From Sisyra terminalis (lineage: Eukaryota; Arthropoda; Insecta; Neuroptera; Sisyridae), in NCBI GenBank assembly GCA_958496175.1, contig OY292274.1, positions 47,874,630-47,938,629 on the forward strand: 64,000 nucleotides of DNA, read 5' to 3'. This document shows, one piece after another, positions 45,966-57,719 of this stretch. The notes below the pieces were generated by a model that made no database searches, had not been told where the DNA came from, and saw only the letters and a program-made list of their open reading frames with translations. The position numbers were made by a program, and so were the translations under genes. Every line of letters starts with the position of its first letter. The first letter of the stretch is position 1.

Positions 45966-48380
45966 TTGGGATTCAGACGACATCGGCACACAAATTAGCA
46001 TTTTTATATTTTTTCTTGACGAATAGTTATCAAAACCTTGATAATTATATATGAGATATTTATAAAAGTAATAATTTGCCTATTCAAAACAACAAAAAAA
46101 AACTTACTAAAAGCAAAGACGTAAATCGGAAGCTTTTTCTTATATTATAAATTTATGTATCTTATTTGCCGTTCACTTATGGAAACTAGCGTATTATATT
46201 AACCTTATCAATTTCTTTTAGTGTACAAGATAAAATTATTACATTTTTTTTACTTTAAAAAATATTTAAGTCTACTAATTAATAAAATGCTACAATCGTT
46301 GAGTATCAATGTTTAGTCACTGTTTTATTTTTAAAGAAAAGACATGAATGAATTCTTTCTACTAATTCTAATTCTCTCTTGGGGTTAATATTATCGAGTA
46401 TAATTGATAACAATAATTTTTTTGAACAACAAAAGAAAACGTTAATTGTACTTCATTTTTCCTTTTCGGTTGTGAAAAAATACTACGAATAATTGAGTTT
46501 TATTTTGCTGAAAAGATTCTTATTTTTGCAACATTTTTGCTCTTTTCGTTAAATCTTACGCAATGTTCTCGTATGTTTCTCTTGTTTTCGGCTTTGAAAT
46601 TGAAAAGAATGGCCTTAATTTTAATGTTATCTTGTCAAATTTGACAAGTTTATTATATCGGCTTGTTACGGTCCATCTATTTTAATTTGTATCACACACG
46701 AGAATTGGCAATTCGGAGCCTAACCGAGTCAATATATTACTTGTAAAATATGTCGACATGGACATAAACTAAATTTCTATTACATCTATTTCAATTAATT
46801 TGCTCCATCTAAATTACATACAAACGTTACAAATTCGATTTTCCACCACCCGAAAAACGGCATCCGAGATTGAGCGCTTCGCTTTCTGCCAAGATAAATT
46901 CGTTCCACTTATTTTTTTTTTTTTATCATTTAATGAAACAACATAAAGTATTTTCGACGATGCGGATAAAATATGAGGGTTTTTATCAGATCGGGGAGCT
47001 TTTTGGCAAAAATGGCGCCAAGAATAATTCTTGTATTTCATTTAATAACTTCATTATACCTTGATAATGTGCGAGTATTTATTTAAGCGCTTACAACCGC
47101 GTTATCTTTGCCTCGCTTTTTTTTATTTTCGAGGGAATTTTTATTTGTAAGGAGAATTATTTTGGTTGAAATTGATTTAAATTGCTTGTCTTGGATGGCG
47201 GCGAGGTCGAAACCATATCGGTGATTGGATGAGGCATTACGGGAGCCGTTTTTATAAATCGCTTCGACTCACCCGAAAACTAACTGCAAAGCTTCCTTGT
47301 CTTTTGAAAAATGTTATCGGAGCCATCGTGTTAAATCATCCTCTTTGACCTCTTCTTTAATTTGATACGAGTCAATGAAGTGAAACTGGGAAAGTTTCCA
47401 TTTAAATAATTGACTCGATGGAAAAAATATAAAAATTGACTGCGAAAATTTTCCTCAAGTCAACGGCAACATTTATATTCAAATATTTAACTTTGTAAAT
47501 CAAATTAAACTAGGACTTTCCTTAGATGTTTTCAATTCGCAAACAAACTTCTTCATCTTCATCCTCACCCGTCTTCAATCTCGAGACTAAACTAATTCGT
47601 TGATATTTATTTTACATTCTAACTCACTTTTGTATATTATACGGTTAGTTCACGTCCGGAAATTACGTTATAATTTATTTTATTTGAAAAATGTATGAAA
47701 CGGGGTTCATCTATTATATAATAGAAATCTTTTATGTAACATTAAATTATTAATTTCATTATATGAGGTTCAGCTCAACAAAAACAATTTACAAAAGAGA
47801 ACTCGTTCGTAGAAAATTTTTCTTCTTTTTTTCAATTAAGGTTTTTACAGTTAGGCGAGGAAATGATGGAGAGAAAACTCAATTTTACAATGAAAATGTT
47901 TTATGTTTTGACGGAATGTACGTTCGTAAAAATGGTTTTTGTGTCTTTGAACCAATTAAAAATTGAATGAAAAAATCGGAAATTGTTGAATTGATAAAGC
48001 CGAAAACGTACAAGCTAAACAAGAAATCAAAAATGAAAAAAGAAAACATAAAAAAATAACTTTTTCAATGTAATATTGGGTCTAAATTTTAAATTTTTAA
48101 ATGTCTGTAATGAATCTTAAAATATTTGATCTTTCAAACACGATTAATTGTTTGATTTTAAAATTATAAGTCAAATTTCTTATTACTTCTATTAAAGTTT
48201 CCCATTCCGAAACCCCCAGAACGACGGGGGTATGCTTGAACCAGCGATGGGACCCCAACTTCGGTAAACCTGTTTATACAATATATAAAACATACTGTGC
48301 TCTTATTTACGTAATTTTATAGTTTACAAATGTAAATTTTAAACATAAATTTGAACAGATTCTCATACAAATGTATATCT
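45966..48380 (+). other. Intron 3 DNA without recognised genes
   Basis: AT-rich until 46600. The stretch 46660-47580 is more balanced and unique, for example 47180-47400. Open frames at 46814-47041 (minus) and 47763-47966 (plus) show no family signature. Confidence 0.4.
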
Positions 48381-48385
48381 GACAT

Positions 48386-48432
48386 ATTGCCCAGATACGT
48401 ATTTCGATTGCCAAGCAACTTCTTCAGCGGCC
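48386..48432 (-). ncRNA. Hammerhead-like motif, CTGAAGA type
   Basis: Minus strand: CTGAAGA, A, GTTGC, loop TTG, GCAAT, C, GAAA, TACGTA, TC. Helix II (GTTGC/GCAAT) is good. Helix III would be the self-complementary ATACGTAT, three pairs with a CG turn, and the triplet before cleavage is ATC. Helix I is weak (GCCG with TGGG). The same general layout as at 42 kb, but a different sequence family. Confidence 0.4.
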
Positions 48433-48711
48433 ATCGATTAGATCGTTTCATTAATGCTATGTGATTCAGCGAAAAAAAATTAGCTTGATTCGGTAAACCT
48501 ATTTTGATTATTGCTATAGTTGCAAATAGGTTAACAATTGGGCAATGTCAATGAGTACGCAGTTTGAAGGAAGACTGACGTGCCTAACAAGAGTCCCTGT
48601 TGATGTCCACATTCGCAATTATTATTAAAAAATTAACTTCGGTTCTGCTGGCCAGTCACGAAGATTTACCATTGCCCAGTTGTGGAAATGAAACGTGGAC
48701 TAATCGAGGCT

Positions 48712-48815
48712 ACCACTCTTGGTCCCGTGTTATTGTTCCATACTTTAACCAAGACTAGTTTACACTCTTGGTTCAGACTTTTGTTTAGTTGGGCCAAACC
48801 TGGATGCATCATAAT
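48712..48815 (+). repeat. Dispersed repeat X, copy 2
   Basis: ACTCTTGGTCCCGTGTTATT, then ACCAAGACTAGTTTACACTC and TTGGTTCAGACTTTTGTTTA align with the copy at 26815-26940. The 74-codon open frame across it is a by-product of the repeat. Confidence 0.65.
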
Positions 48816-48819
48816 TTCC

Positions 48820-51418
48820 TGCCTGGGTTTGTCAAAGAATCACTTTATCGACAATTTTGGTACCTCACGTAAAGTTGGTCGCAATGAAACGATGGTTTTA
48901 AGATAATTTCAGAAGCTTATAATTTATTTTACTTAATTTTGATCTTATTTGATATTGAGGCAGAAATACTTAAGGTTGATTTTTAAAAAAAATCTTTTAC
49001 CTCGTTGAAATGCAAACTTTGCTTAGTTTTTTCCTTTGCATTAACTTGTCATATCATTTCTATTAAATTCCAAAATTATACATAACACACATATATTCGG
49101 ATATAATACATTTAAATTTACATTGCGTACGCTATAATCTCTTGTAATCCCTCAACTTTGTAATTACACCGTACTAAATATGGGCGCTAGTGCCAACGTT
49201 TTCAACGCGTGTAAAACCCACCTCATGCCAACTGCGTTATCCCGCTTTCCTTTGGCCAATTGTTTATTAATGTATATCTATACAGAAAATGTTTTCCAAC
49301 TTGTGTATTATGTTCAAATAACGGCGCCCTTTTCATGCCGGAAAATCATTTATATCCAGCTTCCTTATTCGTGCAACAACAACATCATTTCATTATACTG
49401 TGCCCTACACACACGAACACAAACTCGCATTATATTTGCATTTGTATTATTGCGTTTTGCATTACATTTACGTCTTCATTCTATTAAGATCTCAAAACTT
49501 GTTTCGTGCACTTAAAATTGGGGAAAATTTATGCGATTGGAGCCAAGAAAACGCGCGTCACGGATGAGAAAACAACCTCTTAAATATATCCGAATCACAA
49601 AAATTATTATCAACTACGTACGCTTTTCCGGAAAAACAACCCAGATTAAGTTCAAGAAGAATAACTATTAGTTGTTTTTACCAACAGAACTCATAATTGT
49701 AAATATTTTCGAATACTAATACAAAGAAAATATGCAAAACCACGAAATGCATTGAAATCATTACCAGGAAAATTATATTTTAATAATGTAAAAAAAGCGG
49801 TTTGTAACGATAAATAACCGAGTCTAACCATAATATTTGTTGACTTAAATTGATGCAAATGTCATTTATTTATTACAGCCATAAAATTAAGATGAAAGGA
49901 ATTTTAAAAAGCCCCATTTTTTTATTTCGAACAACTCGGAAAGCTCTTTAAAATTGCGTTATTAAGCATCTTAAAGTACAAGTTAAGCCAAATAAAGCTC
50001 GTTTTATTTACAAAAGTCAATCGTATCGACAAAACAAGCAAATCAAGTAAAGTTCTGAACTCTTTGGACACCATAAAATAAATAATTCAAAAATCCTTTT
50101 CTTTCACTACGTTCTCGTCTAACAATTCTAAACCAAACAGAATAACATTTACGACTCCCAAACTCACGTTATTTTCTTTTTCAATCGATACGTTGAGATT
50201 TCCATGAAATTTCCAATGGTGAGTTTAGATTTTTCTTGTAAAAATCGATTCGTTTCATGTAAATTTAACAGCAACAGAATGAGTATTAACGATAATTGCC
50301 GAGACGTTGTCTGTTTTCCATATTTTTTTCGTGTATGCTTTTAAGCTTTGGGCTTTACCGTGAACGAAACAAAAAACGGGAGATAGAGAAGATGTTTGCT
50401 CATATTTTGTGATATGTTTTTTAATATAAATATGACGAAAATAAAATAGAGAAAATTTTCGTAAATAATAAATTGCCCTCGTCACAAATTTGTTAAGATA
50501 AAGTTGGTGGCTTGGTGAGTAAACAGCAGGATCATTTATTACAATTTGTTGTAATATTTATGAATGTTTTACCATAGAACTTCATGTACAAATAAACTCA
50601 TTAATATCTTATACTAAAATTTGCCAAATGAGACTGAAATTGTATTATGTTTAGCGCTTTATATCTATAACAGTGGCAACACGAAGAACAATTTGAAAAC
50701 GGGCAGACAAAGCTCGCGCCATTTCGAAAAGCAAGCCGCCAAAATGAGACGTCCTCACGTTATAATAATTCCACTAATTTTCGTTGAACACGGGGTGATG
50801 TATTAGTAATAAAAGCTCTCGTATTTCGCATCTGATGGAGTTGTGAGATGGGGTTGCATATTGGCGCCTCAGTGCATCGCTACTCCCTTCACCGACTGCA
50901 ACCGCCGACCGAGCTTTGCTTCATATTTCACAACCGCATTCACATTTCATTAAAATAAAACAAAATAAACCGCCTGTCGTTCCCCCTCTACACTCATCCT
51001 CACTAGCGCCACCATACCACCAACTCACCGCACACTGCCTCGCCAAAAGCTCGGCGAAATGCAAATGGTTTATGGATTCCATATGCTTTTAGTTTTCGAA
51101 TATACTAACCAAATATATAGATGTGAATGATGTTCTTCAAACGCTTAAACCAACCAGGTGAAAATTCGTAAAGAAAATGTTTTCTTTCGAGCTCGAATCT
51201 CATTATCAAATCAAATTCAATTCATCGCTATAAAAATTTAGCGAACAATTTTCAGTGACAAAGAAAATCGATGATAACTCGGTTATATAGCTTCTTTGAA
51301 AATTCGCCAAATTCATATACCTACCCAAATTTTTATATTCGTGGATCACTCTGATAAGGACCAGTAAGGTCCATTAAAGAAATAAGATTAACAAATTCTA
51401 AAGTTTTAAAAAGTATTT
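48820..51418 (+). other. Intron 3 DNA, partly balanced, no gene seen
   Basis: The stretches 49160-49560 and 50690-51060 are relatively rich in GC and unique; 50840-51060 is the most GC-rich stretch of this part. No coding frame carries a recognisable signature. Regulatory function is a guess from composition. Confidence 0.35.
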
Positions 51419-51420
51419 AT

Positions 51421-51590
51421 AGCCTATCTTTAGGTCGAGTGGTCTTGGTGATCGCTCCAAAATTAGTAGGTTTTTGATTCGATTCTCATATCGAGTAAGT
51501 TTTTGATATTTCTCGATTACGGATTTTTATTAGCCCTAGAGTCGCTAAAGACCTTGTAGTTGCAAAGCAGCAGTAAAAAACAATTAAAAA
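51421..51590 (+). repeat. tRNA-derived SINE, copy 6
   Basis: Head AGCCTATCTTTAGGTCGAGT with the A-box remnant, GGTCTTGGTGATCGCTCC, a B-box region in TTTTTGATTCGATTCTCATA, then TTTCTCGATTACGGATTTTT, CCCTAGAGTCGCTAAAGACC and a poly(A)-rich tail AACAATTAAAAAAAG. Confidence 0.88.
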
Positions 51591-52150
51591 AAGAGTATCT
51601 ACTTCAATTCCATAACATTTTTTGCTCAAAGGTTCTGCTAATTAAGAGAAGATATAATATCGGTATGCTAGTAGATTCTCCTCAAATTTACTTTGAATTA
51701 AATTCCACCCATCTAAATTTCTATTCTATTTTTGTAGTTTTTTTTCGACCTGGTACCAATAATTTTTCATTTGATGAATCCTTATTGTGTACCAGGAAGG
51801 ATAAAAACTAAAACATTATTTTAAATAAAATTGTTAACTATTTGACGTAAGTTTTCCTATTCCATTTAATATACATTAACATTCATTGTTTACTAAATAT
51901 ACCATCTCAATTTATGGGCAAAAGAGTTATATTTTGAATTTTCCAAAAGCTAAGCTGAATATATAACCCTTAAATCATAAACACTATTAAATAATTATAC
52001 TCACAGATAAAGCAGTATTAGGAAGAGTCTATTATATAATTTTTTCTGTACTTTGTGGTGTTTAGGAATTCAATTAAGAACTATGGATATATTAAATCGT
52101 TATTGAAAAGTTTGCCTATTTTTCGACTGATTCGACAGTTCTTTTATATA

Positions 52151-52248
52151 CAGTCCCTGGTCATATTAATAGATGCACTATAGATTTTGTACAAAATATG
52201 AAGTAATAGATATTTTATTTTGGGTTTAAATTTTTTATTGGATTTAAA
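52151..52248 (-). mobile_element. Tc1-type element, copy 4, right-end fragment
   Basis: TA (52149-52150) is followed by CAGTCCCTGGTCATATTAAT and about 80 further bases that match the reverse complement of the right ends of copies 1 and 3, including TATTTTATTTTGGGT. The similarity stops at about 52248, so only the right end survives. Confidence 0.85.
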
Positions 52249-52976
52249 AATAGTGCGAAGAAGTTAATATCCATCTTACATTAATTGTTTTAGTTAATGA
52301 ATACAAGAACAAGTAAAGTGGATACATGAACGTCTATGTAAGCTTTAACGAGTTAAAATTTTGCATTCGAAGAATGATCAGGGAATTCTGGAGAACCATT
52401 GAATTAAAAATTCTGGAAATTTTTATGTTGTTCATAATTTGATTTATATTTACATTGAAAAAGAAGTAACCTTTTTCGTAAATATGCTAATTATGCAAAG
52501 AATTGGTATCTTTTTTAATGATATGTTTGATAAAATATGTCTTTATGAAAAGTCGTAACGTTGTTTGATTTTATTTCCCATTTTTTTTCTATAGAAGAAA
52601 CCAAAATCTCTAGTCGAAATTTTTTTGTGGTCAAAGAAAAAACAAATTTTAACCTAGAGGTTTAAAAAAATTCAAAGAATTTGTGAAGAAAACATCCTGA
52701 ATAAACAAATCGTAAAACAATACTTACTACAGGAAAGGTTTTTTGAACTCATATGAAGAATAAAAAATATTACGTCGTTAAATTTAAGTATTGATATTTT
52801 CTACTTTAGAATATATAAATTGACCACCAATTATGTACAAGATTTGTTTAACATACAAAGCTTCCCTGTTTTTGAAATTGAGAATGCACTGCTCAAATAA
52901 AAAAAAAATAATAATTCAATTTGTTTAGTGTAGTTATCATTTTGGTAAATCATACTTCCGATCAGCAACTGATTAA

Positions 52977-53221
52977 CCCATAATATGCTCACCAATTTTT
53001 GTTGCGAAAGGGTTTCTTTGTAAAAACTTATATGGAGGTTCTTCAGGGTCCATAGAATGTAAAAAAAAGTAATTTTGAAAAGCATTGTTTGATTTTGTAG
53101 TTATGACCTGGTGCAAAAACGCACCACCGGGCGTTAAGTTTGTCATGGAAAAAGCGGGAAATAGGTGCTTGCGAATATACATGTTCTATGGTGCGATTTC
53201 ACACCACCGAGCATAACTGGG
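52977..53221. mobile_element. piggyBac-like MITE C (245 bp)
   Basis: TTAA at 52973-52976 and 53222-53225 flanks ends CCCATAATATGCTCACC and CCGAGCATAACTGGG, which are inverted with small differences. The open frame on the minus strand across it has no transposase signature. Confidence 0.8.
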
Positions 53222-53225
53222 TTAA

Positions 53226-55182
53226 GAAAAAATTGAAAGATTTGTATTTAAAAACGTTTTGTATTTAAGACGACTAAGACAAAATGTTTAATTTAACGGA
53301 TTTTAATTTCAAAAATATGTATAGTTACACCTACTTACACTTATTTAATTTCAATTTCGTTAAGTTTCTAATTTGGAAGATCCTAGTTCCTGCTGGGAGG
53401 CCATTCAAAGCGAGGGGTAGCGTTAAGTCGCAAGACTTCGACTACCATATGTCGTCTTTTTTGTTTTGCTTAGACCAAAAGACTTCGTCTTCATTCTTCC
53501 AACGTCCAAAATCTGGTAAGAAAGATACGAATAACTTTGCGGGAGAGAAAATACAACCTTTTTAAATCATAATTACCCACTTACAGATAAGTTGACCTAT
53601 TCAAAGTTTTTAAATAAAATTTATTTATTCAAAGAGGTTTTTTTTTTTTGCGAATTTAAGTGGGTAATTTTATTTTAGTTTGGAATTTGAAAAGTTTGTT
53701 GAAATAAGAATTGCTGTCGGGTATTTATTTCTCACTTATTCTTATCATTCTCATGAAGCTATTAGATTCCCGTGAAGGTGTTTTTTTCGACACGCAACGT
53801 CGAATATCTCGCAACCCTCAAGTCTGGACGGGAAATAAGATTTCCAAGATTTGAGTTTTTGGGTGTTTGTGACATTAATTGGACAATTGCAAGGCGAGAA
53901 CGATAAGAAATTGAGACGAAACACGTTGAATTTCCGAGACAATGATATAAGTTTTGATTCTTTTTTTTTTTTTGGTTAATATTAAACGAAATATATTACG
54001 GAATAAATAAAATAAAAGATTTACATTTTACGTTTTATATTTCGTTCACAATGTGAAGTGAAACATGATCGGACGAAACCACAAAATATAAAACCAATGA
54101 AAAATATTCTCTTTCATTTTTTGTCATAGTTGAGCGATGTTTCTCACGCATAATTTTTTGATTTGTGTAAATGGAATTATTCGATTTATTGAAATGGGAG
54201 AAAATTATTTTTATTGAGTTATCGAGCAATGTCTTTTTTTTAAGACATTTCCCAGGCGAAACGATTTATAACTGAATCAAGAAAAATAGAAAAAATCGCA
54301 CGTAATAATTTTATGAAAAATTTCTCTTATATTTTCTTGAAATTGAAACTCTTTTTTTGCAAGAATTTAACAAACGCCTCTCATCTACAAAACATGAGGA
54401 TTTTTTTTTACTTACTACTATAAAGCAAAAAACATTCACTAAAAATTTTAATTTTAAATGCTACTAGATTTTCGCTTTTTTGCGATTTCTTTGCGTGTAT
54501 AAATTAAATTTCAAACTTTACATTGTAACTCTTAGGGTAGAAACACACAATAATTTTGTTCCACGAAATCCATCTAAAAATGAAAATTCGACACCATTTT
54601 CGAACCTACGCATATTAGAAAAAGTATTTAGTATCTAAATACATCACCGAGATTCGACCAACTGATGGGGTGTATAAAAAGCATCCAAAATGAAGTAATT
54701 GTGGGTTAACCCTTAAAGTGTTAAGCTATGATTCAGATGGTAATGATAATTTTTCGATTTATTTTCAATAAAAAAAAATCTAATAACCATATTAATGGCC
54801 ATGTGAGGATTACAGGGTAATCATAGACCTGGGAACCTGGAATTTAATTCTATCTATTTAATACTAAGGAATTCAAAAAATATCAAGGAATTTGATTGTG
54901 ACATTGTAAATATATATTCCAATAATTTTCTTATATATTTCTTTCGTAAAACTTACTATCTAATATAATTTTAACTAATATTTTTAGCGATTTTTATTAA
55001 GATTGTTTGAAAACTGTAAACGTTATTCTAATGACAAGTTCAGTTTTACTACATGTCTTAACCAACGGTATTTTTGAAACCACTTCTACTAATTAATTCG
55101 TGTGGTGGAAAAATTTAGCCAAAATTTCACCATGAAACAAATAAAATAGTTCCTATATAACATAACTACTTTTTTCCAAATT
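53226..55182 (+). other. Intron 3 DNA without recognised genes
   Basis: Balanced patch at 53380-53540 and another at 53700-53940, otherwise AT-rich. A GGGTTAACCC palindrome at 54704-54713 resembles the edge of a piggyBac-like element, but I found no partner end. Confidence 0.35.
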
Positions 55183-55190
55183 TTATAAAT

Positions 55191-55423
55191 CAGTGGTTCT
55201 GAACCTTGTTGAAGGTACGGACCCCTAACAGTTTCATATGCGCATTCACCGAACCCTTCTTAAATGGAAAAAGAAAATATGTTGTTTTTTTTTAATTCAA
55301 AACGTAGGTGTATGTTTATACGTAGGTACCCAAAATGAACAAATCCATTAAAAACGCACCGAACCCGTGAGACTAACTCACCGAATCTCTGAGGTTCGAT
55401 TGAGCCCAGGTTAAGAACCATTT
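55191..55423. mobile_element. hAT MITE H1 (233 bp)
   Basis: Inverted ends CAGTGGTTCTGAACCTTG and CCCAGGTTAAGAACCATTT lie between near-identical 8-bp duplications TTATAAAT (55183-55190) and TTATAGAT (55424-55431). The CAGTGGTTCT start is a classic hAT terminus. The interior has a GCATTCACCGAACCC block and its relative CACCGAACCC further on. No transposase is encoded. Confidence 0.9.
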
Positions 55424-55993
55424 TTATAGATTCTTAGCCATTAAGTCTGGCTCTCGAGTTTCAATGGAATATTGTTTTGTTCACTTAAATTAATCGCTGA
55501 GATGTCGGTAAATATATAACAAACCACTTTTTTAGCACCGATGTTATTGAACTTATGAGCATTTACTAAAATTACAGTTTACTGTGGTGACCATTAATTT
55601 TGGAGATAAGTATTTTATTTTTAAAAAATACTTGTACTATTCTGATTTGAATGCACAAAAATTAAATTCATCAAAACTTCAAATATTTGAAGCATATAAA
55701 CAATAGTTATGAAGAATATAATCAATATCCTGGCAAACCTGGAATTGTCAGGGAATTTTCAAAATTATTTCTCCGTGGTCACCTTGGGTTAAGAAGAATA
55801 TTGTTTAATAAATTATTTGAAGTTCTTCAGTTGACTTCAGTAGGTATTTAGTTTTACAATATAAAATTTACAAAGTAAAAAAAAATGGACCGGAAATCAA
55901 GATTGAACTTTCTTTTTTTCCTTTTAATTTAAAAACCTTGATCTTTTCCATCTCAAATTAGTAATATGAGTTTTAACTGAAATTGTTTTTTCC

Positions 55994-56104
55994 TACACGA
56001 AAAAAAAAAAAGAAATGAAAATATAAAAAAAATATTCATGAGTTATCTACACGAAAAAAAAGAAATGAAAATACAATATATAAAAAAAATAATTCACGAG
56101 TTAT
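55994..56104. repeat. Two-unit tandem duplication
   Basis: TACACGAAAAAA..AGAAATGAAAAT.. with ATTCATGAGTTAT at its end is followed directly by a second unit ending ATTCACGAGTTAT. Units are about 54-57 bp and highly similar, so the duplication is fairly recent. Confidence 0.85.
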
Positions 56105-57191
56105 TTCGTTGATAAACAAACTGAAACTGAGCCAAAAATTATTCCTCTTCCCAATCCAATTACTTATTCCACTCAAGTGGTAAAATATTCAAATAGAATT
56201 ACAATTAAGTCTTGAAAAAAATTAAGCATTTCCAAGAAACTTGTATGAATACTGTAGCTGTAATATATTGAAGAAAAAAAACACCTATACGTCGAACTCG
56301 AATTTGTAAAGGGAGATTTTGTGAAATGAGAAACCGAGATTACAACATATAATTATCATATCAGATGAATGTTAAGAGAAAGAAGATAATCTAGTTCTCA
56401 CACAGAAGCACAACGTGCATTTAATGAAAATATAATGAGCGAAATACCCTTGAATTTTTTTTCCCAATTTTTATTTTTTTTTTTCATCCGAGACAATGTC
56501 TACGTACAATAAATTCAGCCACAAAAATCTAATTATTTTGTTGGAAATTCAAAATTAATTTGTCTCTCCCACTTAAGACTTTCTATTTAAATTCACCTCA
56601 ATTCAGCCCCAATTTTTTTCCATTTTAAATAACGCAAATTTAACTGAAATCACGTCCCAACCATCTAATTAAGGCCTTATCTTCCAATTAATAACAACCA
56701 TGCATTATTTATTTCTGACTCTTGTTAACATTTCGTATGTTCTAAGACAATATCAATTTGACTTTCTATTTTTTTCGATTTTTGCTTTGATATTTCTCGA
56801 CGTGAATTTAATCAATTCGGAAAATCTTAGTCTTGTGTAATAATTAGATCTCTAATGAATGGAGTTTACAATTTGTTATCTTTTCCATTAATATTTCATT
56901 TACTGTGTAAATGGATTGAGAAAAAATTGGGTTGATAATAACAGAGAACTGAAAGGTGAATTTTAATTGGTCGTTTCCTTTTTACAAGGATTTGAAAAGT
57001 TGAAAGAAAAAATGATTTATAGTTTTAAGAGGAAAGTTGTAAGTAAAAGATTTGAAAAAATATTTTTCGCATCAAAATTTAAGAAGAAAATCGATTTTAT
57101 ATTTGTCATAATAATTTCGTTTATTATTGCTTAAATAGTTTTTCCAATTTTTCCTTGAGTTTTACTATGATAAACCTTAAATAGTTCGATT

Positions 57192-57385
57192 TAGGGTCAG
57201 TTTTTTACATTTTGATAGTGACTTTTGTCTTCCAGATAAAATTTTATCTAGAGGATAAAGAACACATGCATACTTTCACCTAAGCTTAATGATGGTGTGT
57301 ACGATTTATCTATCTTATGAATCTTTACCTTCTGTAGCTATTTTAAGGATGTGGCTTATCTAACCATAAATGAAAACACCGCCCC
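57192..57385. mobile_element. piggyBac-like MITE B, copy 2 (diverged)
   Basis: It starts GGTCAGTTTTTTACATTTT and ends AAATGAAAACACCGCC, which are decayed forms of the ends of copy 1 (26455-26642). It shares the interior order TCTTCCAGATAAA, ACACATGCATACTTTCACC and GATTTATCTATC. The TTAA duplications are no longer intact. Confidence 0.62.
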
Positions 57386-57554
57386 CTATTCTTAAATTTT
57401 GGAACTTATAAAAAAAATTAATAATAATCAAGAACTATAAACCTTTTAAAAAAATTAATACCTCGATATCATTTTTGCTTTTAACGATTGGCTTTTAAAA
57501 ATATATCCTGAAACAATTTACCAAATATTATCAACAAAATAATAAAATTCATTT

Positions 57555-57715
57555 CATAAAAAAAATCAACCATTGTCTCAAATTTGTACCAACTGATTGT
57601 TGTTATGGTTTCAACTGTCATTTTGATTTCATTTCATTGCCAATTTTTATCATTTGTCAGTTGTGTCAATGTTAGACTGTGAATTTTTCACGGGAAGTTT
57701 CTTGTTGCTCAGTAC
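57555..57715 (-). repeat. Dispersed repeat R3, copy 3
   Basis: The minus strand gives CTTCCCGTGAAAAATTCACA, CATTGACACAACTGACAAAT, AAAAATTGGCAATGAAATGA, ATCAAAATGACAGTTGAAAC and a CAATCAGTTGGTACAAATTT block. It aligns with the copies at 32070 and 32738. Confidence 0.7.
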
Positions 57716-57719
57716 TAAA

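Noticed and set aside
52973..53182. 69-codon minus-strand open frame with a Gly/Pro-rich block
   Set aside because: It lies inside piggyBac-like MITE C and shows no transposase motif.
54704..54713. GGGTTAACCC palindrome as a piggyBac terminus
   Set aside because: No matching inverted end was found within a plausible distance.
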